Source of the DNA: Pirellulales bacterium
GTDB lineage: Bacteria; Planctomycetota; Planctomycetia; Pirellulales; JAEUIK01
DNA: 64,000 bases
Reading direction: 5' to 3'
Assembly: GCA_019636335.1 (NCBI GenBank)
Contig: JAHBXR010000027.1
Location: forward strand, 1 to 64,000
Made by a program: the position numbers and the translations under genes. Under the pieces are notes generated by a model. It did no database searches. It had not been told where the DNA came from and saw only the letters and a list, made by a program, of their open reading frames with translations. Below are positions 34,484 through 43,780 of this stretch, piece by piece; position 1 is the stretch's first letter, and every line of letters starts with the position of its first letter.

Positions 34484-36059
34484 GGGAGTACTCCTTGTGT
34501 TGCTCGACGAGCGGCAGCGTCACGCGGAACCGCGAACCTTGCCCTGGTCCCGCGCTCTCGGCCTCGATGTGTCCGTCGTGGTCGGCGATGATGCGATAGG
34601 TGATCGATAGTCCCAGGCCGGTCCCCTGACCCCCGCGGCGACGGGTGAAAAAAGGTTCGAACAGATGCCGGCGTACTTCGTCAGTCATGCCGCAACCGTT
34701 GTCGCTGACGATCAGCTCGGCGACGCCGTCGCCACGATGCAGCTCGACTGTGACTCGGCCGCCGGGATCGAGGCTATCGAGCCCGTTGGTGAGCAGATTC
34801 AGCACGACCTGTTTCATTTCCTGCGCATTGATGGCGGCGAAGACGGGATCGCCCGGCAGTAGCATGAGGTGCTTATCCTGGTAACGGCCGAGGTGCGAGA
34901 TCATCTCGATCACGCCTTCGACCAGCTCGCGGAGATCGGTGTTCGTGTGCTGCACCTCTCCCAAGCGGGAGAAATCGAGCAGCTTCTCGGTGATCTCCTT
35001 GCAGCGGAACGCCTCGCTCTGGATCATGCGCAGATAGTTGCGCACGACGGCATGTTCGTCGTGCCCCTCCTGCAGCAGATCGCCCAAACGTCCCTCGAGC
35101 GATTCGGAGCACATGGCGATCGAGGCCAAGGGGTTGTTGATCTCGTGCGCCACGCCGGCCGCCAGAAAGCCGACGCTGGCCAGTTGCTCGCTGCGTACGA
35201 CCTGTTTCGTGCGTTCCTGCACCTGGCGATCGAGATCGTCGCGAATGTCCTGAAAACGGGCCGTCATGGCATTCATCGCCTCGGCCAGCTCCGACATCTC
35301 GTCCTGCGTATCGAGGTGAATGCGGTAGTTGAATTGTCCGGCGGCCACTTTGCGCGAACCCATTACCAGGATGCGCAGGGGCCGGAAGAGCCACACGTAG
35401 CACAACCGCACGAACACGGCAAAAAGGACCGCGGCCAGCAGGCTCGCGCACCAGGTGAGTACGATCAAGGTGCGGTACTGCGTACGCACCCCTTCGCGGA
35501 GATCGCGGAGATCCTGGAAGAGATAAACGGGCAGCGCCCCGGCCAGCCCTTGCAGCTTGCCGATTTCGTGCTCGAGTTGGTCGATACGAGTAGTGTTCGT
35601 CACCCAGACCGGATTCTCGCTGAGCACGGCGATCTTGTTCAGCGTGCTTTCGAGCTGCTGGATCGTCTCGTGTTCGCGCTCGCTCACGCTGAGCTGCGAC
35701 TCTTCATCGAGAGTGACCTCCAACTGGGAACGATACTTGAATACGGTTTGCCGTACGTCCTCCAGTCGCTTGTTGAAGTCCTGGCGTACGACGTCGGCCG
35801 AGATCAAGTGGCGGTTCCAGGAGTCCTCCATGAACTCGCTGTAAGGGCGCGCATCGTGCAGACAGGCGCCCAGACTGCTCACGTTGCGGATCAAGTCCAT
35901 GGCCGGGGGAAGCTCGTTGGCGCGCGAGCTGAGCGTGCGCACGATGTCGCGAAACGTGTAGAAGCCGAACAGCCCGCTGCCGGCCAAGGTCGTGACGATG
36001 ACGACCAGCAGCGCCAGTCCGAGCAGGAGCTTCGTGCGAATGGGCCAGTGATTGAGCAA
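34464..36059 (-). CDS. Membrane sensor histidine kinase
   Basis: The start is the TTG at 36059, with AGGAGG 6 nt upstream, giving 531 residues; longer in-frame starts add sequence without domain similarity. One membrane helix (KLLLGLALLVVIVTTLAGSG) is followed by a helical outer sensor (about 40-195), a second helix (LIVLTWCASLLAAVLFAVFV), a HAMP linker, and the phospho-acceptor box GVAHEINNPLAS (H305). The ATPase shows NLLTNGLDSL, VSDNGCGM and GTGLGLSI. Adjacent to an NtrC-type regulator, it should phosphorylate that regulator. The signal is unknown; the all-helical outer part resembles a four-helix sensor. Confidence 0.92.
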   Translation of the reverse strand: MLNHWPIRTKLLLGLALLVVIVTTLAGSGLFGFYTFRDIVRTLSSRANELPPAMDLIRNVSSLGACLHDARPYSEFMEDSWNRHLISADVVRQDFNKRLEDVRQTVFKYRSQLEVTLDEESQLSVSEREHETIQQLESTLNKIAVLSENPVWVTNTTRIDQLEHEIGKLQGLAGALPVYLFQDLRDLREGVRTQYRTLIVLTWCASLLAAVLFAVFVRLCYVWLFRPLRILVMGSRKVAAGQFNYRIHLDTQDEMSELAEAMNAMTARFQDIRDDLDRQVQERTKQVVRSEQLASVGFLAAGVAHEINNPLASIAMCSESLEGRLGDLLQEGHDEHAVVRNYLRMIQSEAFRCKEITEKLLDFSRLGEVQHTNTDLRELVEGVIEMISHLGRYQDKHLMLLPGDPVFAAINAQEMKQVVLNLLTNGLDSLDPGGRVTVELHRGDGVAELIVSDNGCGMTDEVRRHLFEPFFTRRRGGQGTGLGLSITYRIIADHDGHIEAESAGPGQGSRFRVTLPLVEQHKEYSHRHQAA

Positions 36060-36387
36060 CGGCGACCTCCTGTCGCGCGCACAAAAGAGACGTGCGCCGA
36101 ACGTTCCTCGCGCGGCACCGCGGTCAAGGTCGTTCGACGGGGGGCGGAGTGTACCATTGCCGCGCGACGCGGAGCAAGACAGGTGTCGGCGTGGTCGCCC
36201 GAACGGCGTTGCGCCGTAAATGGCGATGGAGCGAGCGTTTGCAAGCAAGTGGTTCGCGGCGCACCAGCCGACGCTGCGGTTGACCCATGCGCGGCACGCG
36301 CGCTATAGTCCCACCCCCCGAACCTGACGAGCTTCGCGCGACTGCCGCGTCGCTGCGATCACCCCACCTTCTGCGAGGCTTTCCACC
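36060..36387. other. Divergent promoter region between histidine kinase and phosphatase genes
   Basis: No gene is supported here. Both flanking genes start with TTG and diverge from this stretch. No convincing promoter pair or repeat was seen. Confidence 0.4.
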
Positions 36388-37779
36388 TTGAGTCGTAAGA
36401 AGTCGACTGCCGCCAAGCTTCTCTCTGCCAGCACTGCTAGCACGCTCAACGTGGGCCGGCGTCGCACCACGTGGCGCATCGCATTGCGCGTCACGGCGGT
36501 GCTCGTGGTCGTGCTGATGATCGCCGGCTATTACGGGGCATGGCGGATGCATGCGAAGCGTTTGCTCGAGATCGAGCCCGGCGTGCTCTACCGGGTGGGG
36601 CAGCCGACCGAGTGGGGATTTCACTACCTGGTGGTCAAGCGTGGAGTGAAGACCGTCGTCAGCTTCCAGACGTGCGACGTGCAACTGCGGCACGGACCGA
36701 TCGATCCGGGCAAACCGTCGGGCGCGGACGAACGCGAGTACGTGCAGGAGCTAGGAGCCGAGCATCTGCAATGGCCCTGGGGCGAAGAGGCCTATTGGCC
36801 CTGGCCCACTCCGTGGGTCTTCGAGGAATTCTTCCACCTGATGGACTCGCCCGAGCGGCAGCCAGTCGCTATTCATTGTGCCGGCGGCCGCCATCGCACG
36901 GGTTCGATGGCGGCCCTCTATCGCCTGGAGTACGACCGCTGGCCGATCGATCGCGTGCTGCGCGAGATGTATTCCTACGACTTCGGCCCACCCGTCCCGT
37001 TGCACGAACACAATCTGCGAACCTACACGCCACGTCCCCGTCCGAGCGATGCTCAAGGGGTCGAATTGATCGATGCCTTCGGTCAGCAACTGCCCCAGGG
37101 GCGTCTTGCCACGTATGAAGAGCTCGTCCGTGCCCTGCGCGAGGCGCGCCGTGGAGAGAATGAGAAACTCGAGCAGACACTCGAGCAGTACATGGCCGAG
37201 GGACGTGCATTCTCGCTGCCTCTGGCAGCCCGGCTGATCGATTCGCCGGCCGACTCGCTGGTCGATCCCGCGACCAGTAGAGCGGCTGCCATGCTCGGCC
37301 GTTCCGACGGCACAGCCGCTGACTGGTCGACGGCCGCCGCTTTGATTGCCGACTTCGGCAATTCCGAGCAACAGCTCACGCTCTTGAAGCTGTTGAGCGA
37401 CGAACAACAGGGAACGAACCCTTCGGATCGCTACCGCGCCCTCGTGGCCGGGGTGACGAATCGCTACACGGCGAATCGCATTCCATATCTCGATCGTCTG
37501 CTCGACGACAAGCGACAGCGTGTCGAGCCCGAGGCGGCCGGTTACCGCTATTGCGATACGGCAGCGGCGCGTCTGGCGGTGATCGTCAACGCAGATTTCC
37601 TCTCGCACGCCACGTCGCTGGTCGATCCCTTCGGCTGGCAGTACGCCGTGCAGGAAGCCCGGCAGTGGATTGCCGATCACGCGGGGGAGGCACAACTCGG
37701 GCATCTCGTGCCGCCGGGTGGTCGCAACGAGGTACGCCACGTCGAAGCCAACGACGGCACCTTCGAACTGCGACGATAG
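36388..37779 (+). CDS. Membrane-anchored tyrosine/dual-specificity phosphatase-like protein
   Basis: The 463-residue protein starts at the TTG at 36388, with GAGG at suitable spacing. One membrane segment (ALRVTAVLVVVLMIAGYYGAW) precedes a Cys-dependent phosphatase domain: GVLYRVGQPTEWG, the general-acid region around LQWPWGEEAYWPWP and the P-loop HCAGGRHRTG (C164, R170) fitting C-X5-R. The C-terminal 250 residues are helical and not recognised. It probably dephosphorylates proteins or inositol phosphates. It converges with the PP2C gene, and the two may act on related phosphoproteins; that is inference from position. Confidence 0.82.
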   Translation: MSRKKSTAAKLLSASTASTLNVGRRRTTWRIALRVTAVLVVVLMIAGYYGAWRMHAKRLLEIEPGVLYRVGQPTEWGFHYLVVKRGVKTVVSFQTCDVQLRHGPIDPGKPSGADEREYVQELGAEHLQWPWGEEAYWPWPTPWVFEEFFHLMDSPERQPVAIHCAGGRHRTGSMAALYRLEYDRWPIDRVLREMYSYDFGPPVPLHEHNLRTYTPRPRPSDAQGVELIDAFGQQLPQGRLATYEELVRALREARRGENEKLEQTLEQYMAEGRAFSLPLAARLIDSPADSLVDPATSRAAAMLGRSDGTAADWSTAAALIADFGNSEQQLTLLKLLSDEQQGTNPSDRYRALVAGVTNRYTANRIPYLDRLLDDKRQRVEPEAAGYRYCDTAAARLAVIVNADFLSHATSLVDPFGWQYAVQEARQWIADHAGEAQLGHLVPPGGRNEVRHVEANDGTFELRR

Positions 37780-37926
37780 CGCGAGACGTGGCGCGGGCAA
37801 CGCGCTCGCCGAACGCGGCTTGTGACGCGACTGCGGCAGTTCGAGAGAAGGGGCCGCGGCCATCGAACGTGGTCACGGCACGCCGCAAGGGGCGCGACCG
37901 TCACCGCGCCGCCGCCGGCTCGGTCG

Positions 37927-39225
37927 CTATTGGGCGTTCGTCTCGCCAGGATGACGAGACGATTGTGCGCGTAATTCGCCCATGATGAAACTGACCGCCA
38001 GGCAATATTCTCGCACGGCCCGCTGGGCATCGCCGGCTGCGGCGGCGTTCTTGGCGATCTCGCAGCGCGACTCGAACGTGGCGCGATCGAGCTTCCAGTT
38101 TTCCTCGGTCGCGGCCTGGCGCAGTTGTTCGGCGAGCGTGGCCAGTTCCGAAACGAAGGTCGCGTCGGCCACGCAATGTCTGGTCGTGTAGGGGGCTGCT
38201 CCCTGCCGGGGCATCGGGGGGGGCGGTTCGCTCGCCCGGTGCTCGCCAGACCGCAAGCTGAGCGCCACGGCCGCGACGATCGCTGCCATGGCGCCCGACA
38301 TGATGGCCGGGACCACTTGTGCGGCAGCGCCGAGCCCCAATGCCGCCAGGGCGAGCAAGCCCGCGGTGGCCCAGAGCCAGGTGGCCAAACTCCCGCGGCC
38401 TGACGAGCTTTTCGCCGAGGCATGGCGCGGAGCACCGCCGCCACCGTGGCCATGCTCGCCAGAGATCTTCGCCACGATCACCGTGATGTTGTCAGGTCCG
38501 CCGCGCAGATTGGCAAGATCGACGAGCGCCCGCACGGCCTCGGAGGGCGACAGACAGCTTAGGATGACGCCGAGTTCCTCGTCGCGCACCTGGCCGGTGA
38601 GTCCGTCGCTGCAGAGTAGATAGATGTCCCCCACTTCGATCGGCAAGGGGCCTTCGACGTCGACCTTCACCTCGGGACTCGGACCGAGCGAACGGGTGAT
38701 GATGTTGCGCGGAATGTAGCTCGGCACCTCGCGTTCGCTGAGCTTGCCGCCGGCCATCATCTCCCACACGAGACTGTGATCGAACGACAGTTGATCGAGC
38801 ACGTCGCCGCGCAGGCGATAGACCCGGCTGTCACCGACGTGCGCGACGATGGCTCCCTCGGGCGTCAGCAGCAGCGACGTATTCGTCGTGCCCATGCCGT
38901 GGAAGTCGACGTTGGCCTCGCCCCGGCTGTGAATCTTTTGATTGGCGTCCTCGACGGCGCGTCGCAGGGCCTCGGCGAGGGGCAGGTCGCGCAGCTTGTC
39001 GTAGGTCAGCGGAACGTTGTCGGCTGCTAGCTTGCTGGCAAGCTCGCCGGCAGCATGCGCTCCCATGCCATCGGCCACCAGCAAGAGGTGCCCCCGTTCG
39101 TGCCATTTCTGCTCGTTGGGGGCCGTGACGACGGCGTACGAGTCCTGGTTGTTCGTGCGACGCATGCCGATATCGCTCAGCACCGCCACTTCGACCGAAT
39201 TATCCCAGGTAACCGCCTTCTGCAT
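37927..39225 (-). CDS. PP2C-family Ser/Thr phosphatase with membrane segments
   Basis: The 432-residue protein starts at the ATG at 39225. The PP2C domain covers residues 1-255: SDIGMRRTNNQDSYAVV, metal-binding VADGMGAHAAGELAS, VAHVGDSRVYRLRGDVLDQL, ITRSLG, LLCSDGLTGQV and GGPDNITVIV. Two hydrophobic segments follow (LATWLWATAGLLALAALGLG and IMSGAMAAIVAAVALSL), then a helical domain of about 100 residues. It likely reverses the action of Hanks-type kinases such as the one at the left edge of the window, though no direct link is shown. Confidence 0.9.
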   Translation of the reverse strand: MQKAVTWDNSVEVAVLSDIGMRRTNNQDSYAVVTAPNEQKWHERGHLLLVADGMGAHAAGELASKLAADNVPLTYDKLRDLPLAEALRRAVEDANQKIHSRGEANVDFHGMGTTNTSLLLTPEGAIVAHVGDSRVYRLRGDVLDQLSFDHSLVWEMMAGGKLSEREVPSYIPRNIITRSLGPSPEVKVDVEGPLPIEVGDIYLLCSDGLTGQVRDEELGVILSCLSPSEAVRALVDLANLRGGPDNITVIVAKISGEHGHGGGGAPRHASAKSSSGRGSLATWLWATAGLLALAALGLGAAAQVVPAIMSGAMAAIVAAVALSLRSGEHRASEPPPPMPRQGAAPYTTRHCVADATFVSELATLAEQLRQAATEENWKLDRATFESRCEIAKNAAAAGDAQRAVREYCLAVSFIMGELRAQSSRHPGETNAQ

Positions 39226-39517
39226 CGATCTGGCTCGGCACTTTTGCCCGCACGATCGGGCGAAGAAAAAGGTAAGGGGAGTAAGCCGCAAAAACTCGCG
39301 AACGTAGCAATTCTAGCTGGGGGGGAGGCGCCGGGATAGTCGATGAATTGCCGCCGCCGGGCCTGTTTCGACCTAGGCCCGGCACGGCTCAAGTCGCTAT
39401 ACTCGCCCCCCTTGTCGAAGCCAGGCGACCCCCCCCTCGGTCCGCGCGTCGCCGGCACATGGGCCGTTCGTGCCCATCGGAAGAACGCACCTGCATTTCT
39501 CGGCGAGCCCTCGCGTC

Positions 39518-40306
39518 ATGCCGCATCGTTGCGCCGCGAACAAGTCGTGCCTGTCGGCCGCGCGCCGTGGTCTGCTGTTGTGGTGCGCGCTCGTCCTGTG
39601 CGGAAGCACCAGTGGCTGCGTTCAGCGGCGACTGACGGTGCGTACGAACCCGCCCGGGGCCGAAGTCTATATCGACAATTATCCGATCGGCACCTCGCCG
39701 GTCTCGACGAGCTTCCTGTACTACGGCACGCGCAAGTTCCGCATCGTCAAGGACGGCTACGAGACCCTGACGGTCGAACAGAAGATATCGCCCCCCTGGT
39801 ATCAGTATTTCCCGCTGGATTTCGTGAGCGAGAATGTCTGGCCAGCAGAAATTCGGGACGAGCAGACGGTCGATTTCCAACTCACTCCGCAGCGGATCGT
39901 CCCCACCGAGTTGATTCTCGAGCGGGCAGAAAACCTGCGTGCGGCGAGCCACCCGGCCGTCATTGCCCCGCCGGGAACGGGCGAGATCTTCGCTCCGCCG
40001 CCGGCCGAAGCCGTGCCGACGGGACCGATCTTCGTACCCGGCACGCAGATCCCGATGGCACCAGGAAACCCCCAAGTGCTGCCCCCCCCCACGACAGGTC
40101 TACCGCCGGGGACTCCGCTGGGTCCTTATCCGTCGGTGCCCCCTCCGCCCCCCTTCAGCGGCACGCCTCGTGCTCCGGCACTCCAGACAGCGCCGGGGCT
40201 GCCCCCCGGTTACGTGCCGGCGCCGACGAGCGCCTTGCCGCCAGCCTTTCAGATGCCGCCTGCGACACAGCCGATGGTGGCGCCCCCGCCCGTGCTCGCT
40301 CCGTAG
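39518..40306 (+). CDS. PEGA-domain lipoprotein with Pro-rich tail
   Basis: The 262-residue product from the ATG at 39518 has an export signal (RGLLLWCALVLCGSTSGC) ending in a possible lipobox Cys. A PEGA domain follows: RRLTVRTNPPGAEVYIDNYPIGTSPVSTSFLYYGTRKFRIVKDGYETLTVEQ. The second half is Pro/Gly-rich and probably extended, suiting a spacer in the envelope. PEGA domains are surface-associated and of unclear function. It diverges from the PP2C gene and converges with the MCE-protein gene; the two stop codons are joined by an inverted repeat. Confidence 0.8.
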   Translation: MPHRCAANKSCLSAARRGLLLWCALVLCGSTSGCVQRRLTVRTNPPGAEVYIDNYPIGTSPVSTSFLYYGTRKFRIVKDGYETLTVEQKISPPWYQYFPLDFVSENVWPAEIRDEQTVDFQLTPQRIVPTELILERAENLRAASHPAVIAPPGTGEIFAPPPAEAVPTGPIFVPGTQIPMAPGNPQVLPPPTTGLPPGTPLGPYPSVPPPPPFSGTPRAPALQTAPGLPPGYVPAPTSALPPAFQMPPATQPMVAPPPVLAP

Positions 40307-40329
40307 TAGCTGCCACGGTGGCGAGCTAC
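40306..40329. terminator. Inverted repeat spanning two convergent stop codons
   Basis: GTAGCT-GCCAC (40306-40316) pairs with GTGGC-G-AGCTAC (40318-40329). It fills the 19-nt gap between the PEGA and MCE genes and could slow transcription from both sides. Neither side has a T-run, so intrinsic termination is uncertain. Confidence 0.45.
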
Positions 40330-41405
40330 TTCAAGCCCGAGTTGGGGTGAATCGCGCCGCGCACGCCAAGCGTTTCGGGATGCCGCGCGATCTTGTCGGT
40401 GAAGACGCGCAGATCGGACACCACGGGGCGCATCTCGCGCGTGAGGCAGTCGATATTCTCGGCCGCCTGGTTGATGTGGATGTAGAGATCGGGGCTGTTC
40501 AGCAGCCGACCCAGCGACCCATTCGGATTGTTGAGGGCCTTGGCCAGCTCGGCGAACTCGGCGAGCAGCACGTCCATCCGCTCGAACCCGTTGTCGACCT
40601 TGGCGATCAGCTCGTCGCCGCGCTCTCCCAGCGGTCGCGTGAAGCCTTCGAGATTCTGCAGATTGCGGTCCGCCGAGGCGATCGTCACCTTAAATCCGTC
40701 GACGGCCTGGTGCATGTCGTTGAGTAGCGTGGGCAGATCGTCGATCGCCTGCTTGAGCCGTTCCTTGCGCTGCGGATCGTCGACCAGCTCGTTCATACCG
40801 CCCACCAAGTGGTTGATCGTGTCGAGCGAGACCTCGGCCTTCGAGACGATGCGCGTGAATTGATCGCCATTGGCCTCGAGCAGCGCGTTGACCTGTGCGG
40901 CGAGACGCCCCACCTGATCGCTCGTGTCGGCGATCGAACGAATCGCTCCCGAGAGATCGCCTTCGAGATTCGAGATCACCGACAGGGGATCGGAAGCGGT
41001 CACTCCCGCCAGCAGCGTGCCGGGCTGGAGCGGCTTCTTCGACAGGCTGGGATCCTTGCTCTGCACGAATTGCAGCTCGGCGTCCCCCAGCAGCGAGGTG
41101 CTCAGCTTACAGACCTGGTTTTCGAAGAGCGTGATATCCTGGTTGATGCCGGCCGTGATGATGACCCCTTCGGTCCCCTCCTGATCGGCAAAGCGAATAT
41201 TCTCGACGCGGCCGATGAGGATGCCGCTGGCGCGGATGGGCGTATCTTCGCCCACGCCCGTTGCGTCGGGAAAATGAATATAGATCGGATAGCGCCCTTT
41301 AAAATACGCGGGCAGCTCGCCAAAGAGCAGTACCAGAATCGCCGCGATGATGAGGGTGGTGAGCACCATCACCCCCACGCGGAATTGGTAGACCCGTTCG
41401 TCCAT
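40326..41405 (-). CDS. mlaD: MCE-domain substrate-binding protein of an Mla-type lipid transporter
   Basis: The 359-residue protein has one N-terminal membrane anchor (FRVGVMVLTTLIIAAILVLLFGEL). The MCE domain follows: YIHFPDATGVGEDTPIRASGILIGRVENIRF, and VCKLSTSLLGDAELQFV. The rest is a long helical region with amphipathic heptads (VGRLAAQVNALLEANGDQF and DDLPTLLNDMHQAVDGF), as in longer MCE proteins that form tunnels. It is the last gene of a three-gene operon with the ATPase and permease. Together they should move lipids between inner and outer membranes. Confidence 0.9.
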   Translation of the reverse strand: MDERVYQFRVGVMVLTTLIIAAILVLLFGELPAYFKGRYPIYIHFPDATGVGEDTPIRASGILIGRVENIRFADQEGTEGVIITAGINQDITLFENQVCKLSTSLLGDAELQFVQSKDPSLSKKPLQPGTLLAGVTASDPLSVISNLEGDLSGAIRSIADTSDQVGRLAAQVNALLEANGDQFTRIVSKAEVSLDTINHLVGGMNELVDDPQRKERLKQAIDDLPTLLNDMHQAVDGFKVTIASADRNLQNLEGFTRPLGERGDELIAKVDNGFERMDVLLAEFAELAKALNNPNGSLGRLLNSPDLYIHINQAAENIDCLTREMRPVVSDLRVFTDKIARHPETLGVRGAIHPNSGLK

Positions 41406-41478
41406 GCTGCGCCTTCACTCTCTCGCCGAGGTTCCGTCCGGCGACCTGATGTCCATCGAAGTGCGTTTGCGGGGCTGA

Positions 41479-42300
41479 CTAATCCCATTCCGACATGTCG
41501 GCGAGTTGCGCCTCGCGCATCTCCATGATGCGTTCCCCCGCCTCGCCGTTGATGAATTGCGTCACGCGCGAATCGTGCGATCGATCGATATCCCGCGGGC
41601 TGCCGTCGAAGATGATTTGCGGTTCATCCTCTTCCAGGCGCGCGAGGGGATAAAGCATGACGATGCGATCGGCCACCTTGCGGGCCGAGTGCATGTCGTG
41701 CGTGACGATGATGCTCGTCACGGGGTTGTTCTCGCGCACGCGGATCATCAGTTCGTTGATGACGTCGCTCATGATCGGATCGAGTCCGGTCGTCGGCTCG
41801 TCGTACAGCATGATCTCGGGCGAGAGTGCGAGTGCCCGTGCCAGGCCCACACGCTTGCGCATGCCGCCCGACAACTCGGCTGGCTTCTTCGAGACGACGC
41901 TCGAGGGGAGGCCGACCTCGGCCAGCCGCGCCAGGACGATTTCGTGCAGCTCGTCGGCCGATTTCTTCGTGTGTTGGCGAAGCGGAAAGCCGATGTTCTG
42001 CTCGATGGTCATGCTGTCGAACAGGGCGGCCCCCTGGAACACGAAGCCGAAGCGGATCCGCTGCCGGGTGAGCTCTCGCTCGCTGAGTCGCGACAGGTCG
42101 CGGCCGTCGATCAGCACCTGTCCCCGCGTGGGGCGCACGAGCCCGATCAGCGTCTTCATGAGCACGGTTTTGCCGCAACCGCTTTCGCCGATCACGGCCA
42201 GCGTCTGCCCCTGAGGAATGGCCAGATCGACCTGGCGCAGCACCAATTGCCGGCCGAACTGGACCGACAGGTTCCGCGTTTCGAGAAAGGCTTCCTTCAT
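41479..42300 (-). CDS. mlaF: ABC transporter ATPase, Mla type
   Basis: The 273-residue protein powers the lipid transporter encoded around it. It has Walker A GESGCGKT, Q-loop VFQGAALFDSMTIEQNIGFPL, signature LSGGMRKRVGLARAL, Walker B IMLYDEPTTGLDPI and switch VTHDMHSA. The phrase ALFDSMT and the length are typical of MlaF/Mkl proteins. It lies 66 nt after the permease gene and 73 nt before the MCE gene on the same strand. Confidence 0.95.
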   Translation of the reverse strand: MKEAFLETRNLSVQFGRQLVLRQVDLAIPQGQTLAVIGESGCGKTVLMKTLIGLVRPTRGQVLIDGRDLSRLSERELTRQRIRFGFVFQGAALFDSMTIEQNIGFPLRQHTKKSADELHEIVLARLAEVGLPSSVVSKKPAELSGGMRKRVGLARALALSPEIMLYDEPTTGLDPIMSDVINELMIRVRENNPVTSIIVTHDMHSARKVADRIVMLYPLARLEEDEPQIIFDGSPRDIDRSHDSRVTQFINGEAGERIMEMREAQLADMSEWD

Positions 42301-42366
42301 GGTCGTAACTGCTGTGATCGGAGTGGCTGCCGCCGGCGACGCACGCCGGTCCCTACGTGGCTCAGG

Positions 42367-43239
42367 CTACAAGATATTTCCCGCGTTCGGCCAGAGTGTG
42401 TAGTAGATCGCGTCGAGGATGATGCCCAGGAACAGATCGATGGCGAGAATCGTGACGAACGAGTAGACGAACGCTCCGGTGGCGGCGCGGCCGACGCCTT
42501 CGGCCCCCGGATCGCAATAGAAGCCGCGATGGCAACTGATGATCGCGATGGCCGCCCCGAAGAAGAGACTTTTGAACACGCCGCTGAACAGGTCGAACGC
42601 GCCGACGAACTGCTGCGAGTTCTCCCAATAGAAGTGCGAATCGATCTTGAGGATCACGATCGAGTAGAACGCACCGCCGACCACCCCCATGAAGTCGGCC
42701 ATGATCGTGAGCGTGGGAATCAACACCAGGCAACCCAGAAATCGCGGCACGACCAGGTAATGCACGGGATTGGCCCCCATGCTGGCCAGCGCGTCGATCT
42801 GCTCGGTGACGCGCATCGTCCCCAGTTCGGCGGCCATGGCACTGCCAACACGGCCGGCGAGCATCGTGGCGGCCAACACCGGCCCCAGTTCGCGGACCAA
42901 CGACATATTGATGACTGCCCCCAGACGCGTCTCGAGGTGCAGGATGCGAAATTGCGAGTAGCTTTGCACGGCGAGTACCATGCCGATGAACGTGCCCGTC
43001 AGGGCCACCACCGGCAGGCTGAGCACGCCGATGCTGTAGAAGCTGGGGAGCAGCGTCTCGCGCCGCGGCAGCCGCGTCAGCAGCCAGGAGAAAGTGCGCA
43101 GCGCAAAGAGCGAGACATTGCCCAGCGCCCGCACGAGATCGATGGCGAGCGCTCCCAAGTCGGCGATCCAATCGAAGATCGCCATCAGGGGTTGCCAGCC
43201 ACTGCGTGGCGCGGCGCCGTCCGAGTGTGTGTTGGCCAC
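42367..43239 (-). CDS. mlaE: MlaE-family permease of lipid ABC transporter
   Basis: The 290-residue membrane protein starts at the GTG at 43239, with GGAGG upstream. The family core is clear: GVLSLPVVALTGTFIGMVLAVQ, RELGPVLAATMLAGRVGSAMAAELGTMRVTEQIDALASMG, PRFLGCLVLIPTLT and the late helix KSLFFGAAIAIISCHRGF. It is the first gene of the Mla-type operon. An N-terminal extension of about 65 residues is longer than in E. coli MlaE. Confidence 0.94.
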   Translation of the reverse strand: MANTHSDGAAPRSGWQPLMAIFDWIADLGALAIDLVRALGNVSLFALRTFSWLLTRLPRRETLLPSFYSIGVLSLPVVALTGTFIGMVLAVQSYSQFRILHLETRLGAVINMSLVRELGPVLAATMLAGRVGSAMAAELGTMRVTEQIDALASMGANPVHYLVVPRFLGCLVLIPTLTIMADFMGVVGGAFYSIVILKIDSHFYWENSQQFVGAFDLFSGVFKSLFFGAAIAIISCHRGFYCDPGAEGVGRAATGAFVYSFVTILAIDLFLGIILDAIYYTLWPNAGNIL

Positions 43240-43483
43240 GATGTTCCTCCCGCCGAACCGAGTTCGGGCGGTGCCTGGGGATCCGGTCTCCGCCGAGGAC
43301 GCCTCGGAGGCGCGCGAGCACGCGGCTCCCGACTGTCGGACCGTGTCCCCATAGTTCGGCGTTCTTACGCCAGCGGATGACGAAAGTTTGCTGATTGTGC
43401 AAACTTTGCGGAGAAGCGGCTTGGGATTGCTAGCAAAGTAGCCACCGCCACAACACTGCTAGCGGCGCAGGAGACTGGCGGCA

Positions 43484-43780
43484 CTAATCGCCCAGGCGGG
43501 CTACAGGCTCGGCCGCTACGAGGCGCTGAACTTCTTGGATGACATCGACAACTCGGCGAAAAACCGCTTGCGACTGGATCTTGTCGTAGCTGCCGTGTGA
43601 AAGCGTGACGATGTATCCCTCCGCTTCGTCCCAGGCGATGTCGACCACAGCGTCATTGGCAAAGCGCAGTCGCGCTACGTCGGAGTCGAGCACGTCGCGG
43701 TCTTCCGGCACGCACAGGTAGGAATAGTCCACCTGCATGTCACTTCGCTGCAACAATCCGGACCAGTCAACGAGTGCCAT
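43484..43780 (-). CDS. Small soluble protein of unknown function, second of a pair
   Basis: The 98-residue product overlaps the end of the upstream gene by 14 nt, so the two are probably translated together. It is acidic and likely alpha/beta (DSDVARLRFANDAVVDIAWDEAEGYIVTLS). There is no signal, membrane segment or known motif. A role as the small partner of the 139-residue protein is suggested by the overlap alone. The family is not recognised. Confidence 0.6.
   Translation of the reverse strand: MALVDWSGLLQRSDMQVDYSYLCVPEDRDVLDSDVARLRFANDAVVDIAWDEAEGYIVTLSHGSYDKIQSQAVFRRVVDVIQEVQRLVAAEPVARLGD

Noticed and set aside
32972..34591. Plus-strand open frame of 539 codons opposite the response regulator
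   Set aside because: The minus strand codes a complete receiver, AAA+ and Fis-type protein over the same bases. The plus-strand product has no motifs.
41506..43380. Plus-strand open frame of 624 codons opposite mlaF and mlaE
   Set aside because: It covers two well-marked genes on the other strand and is rich in His, Arg, Asp and Gln without any domain.
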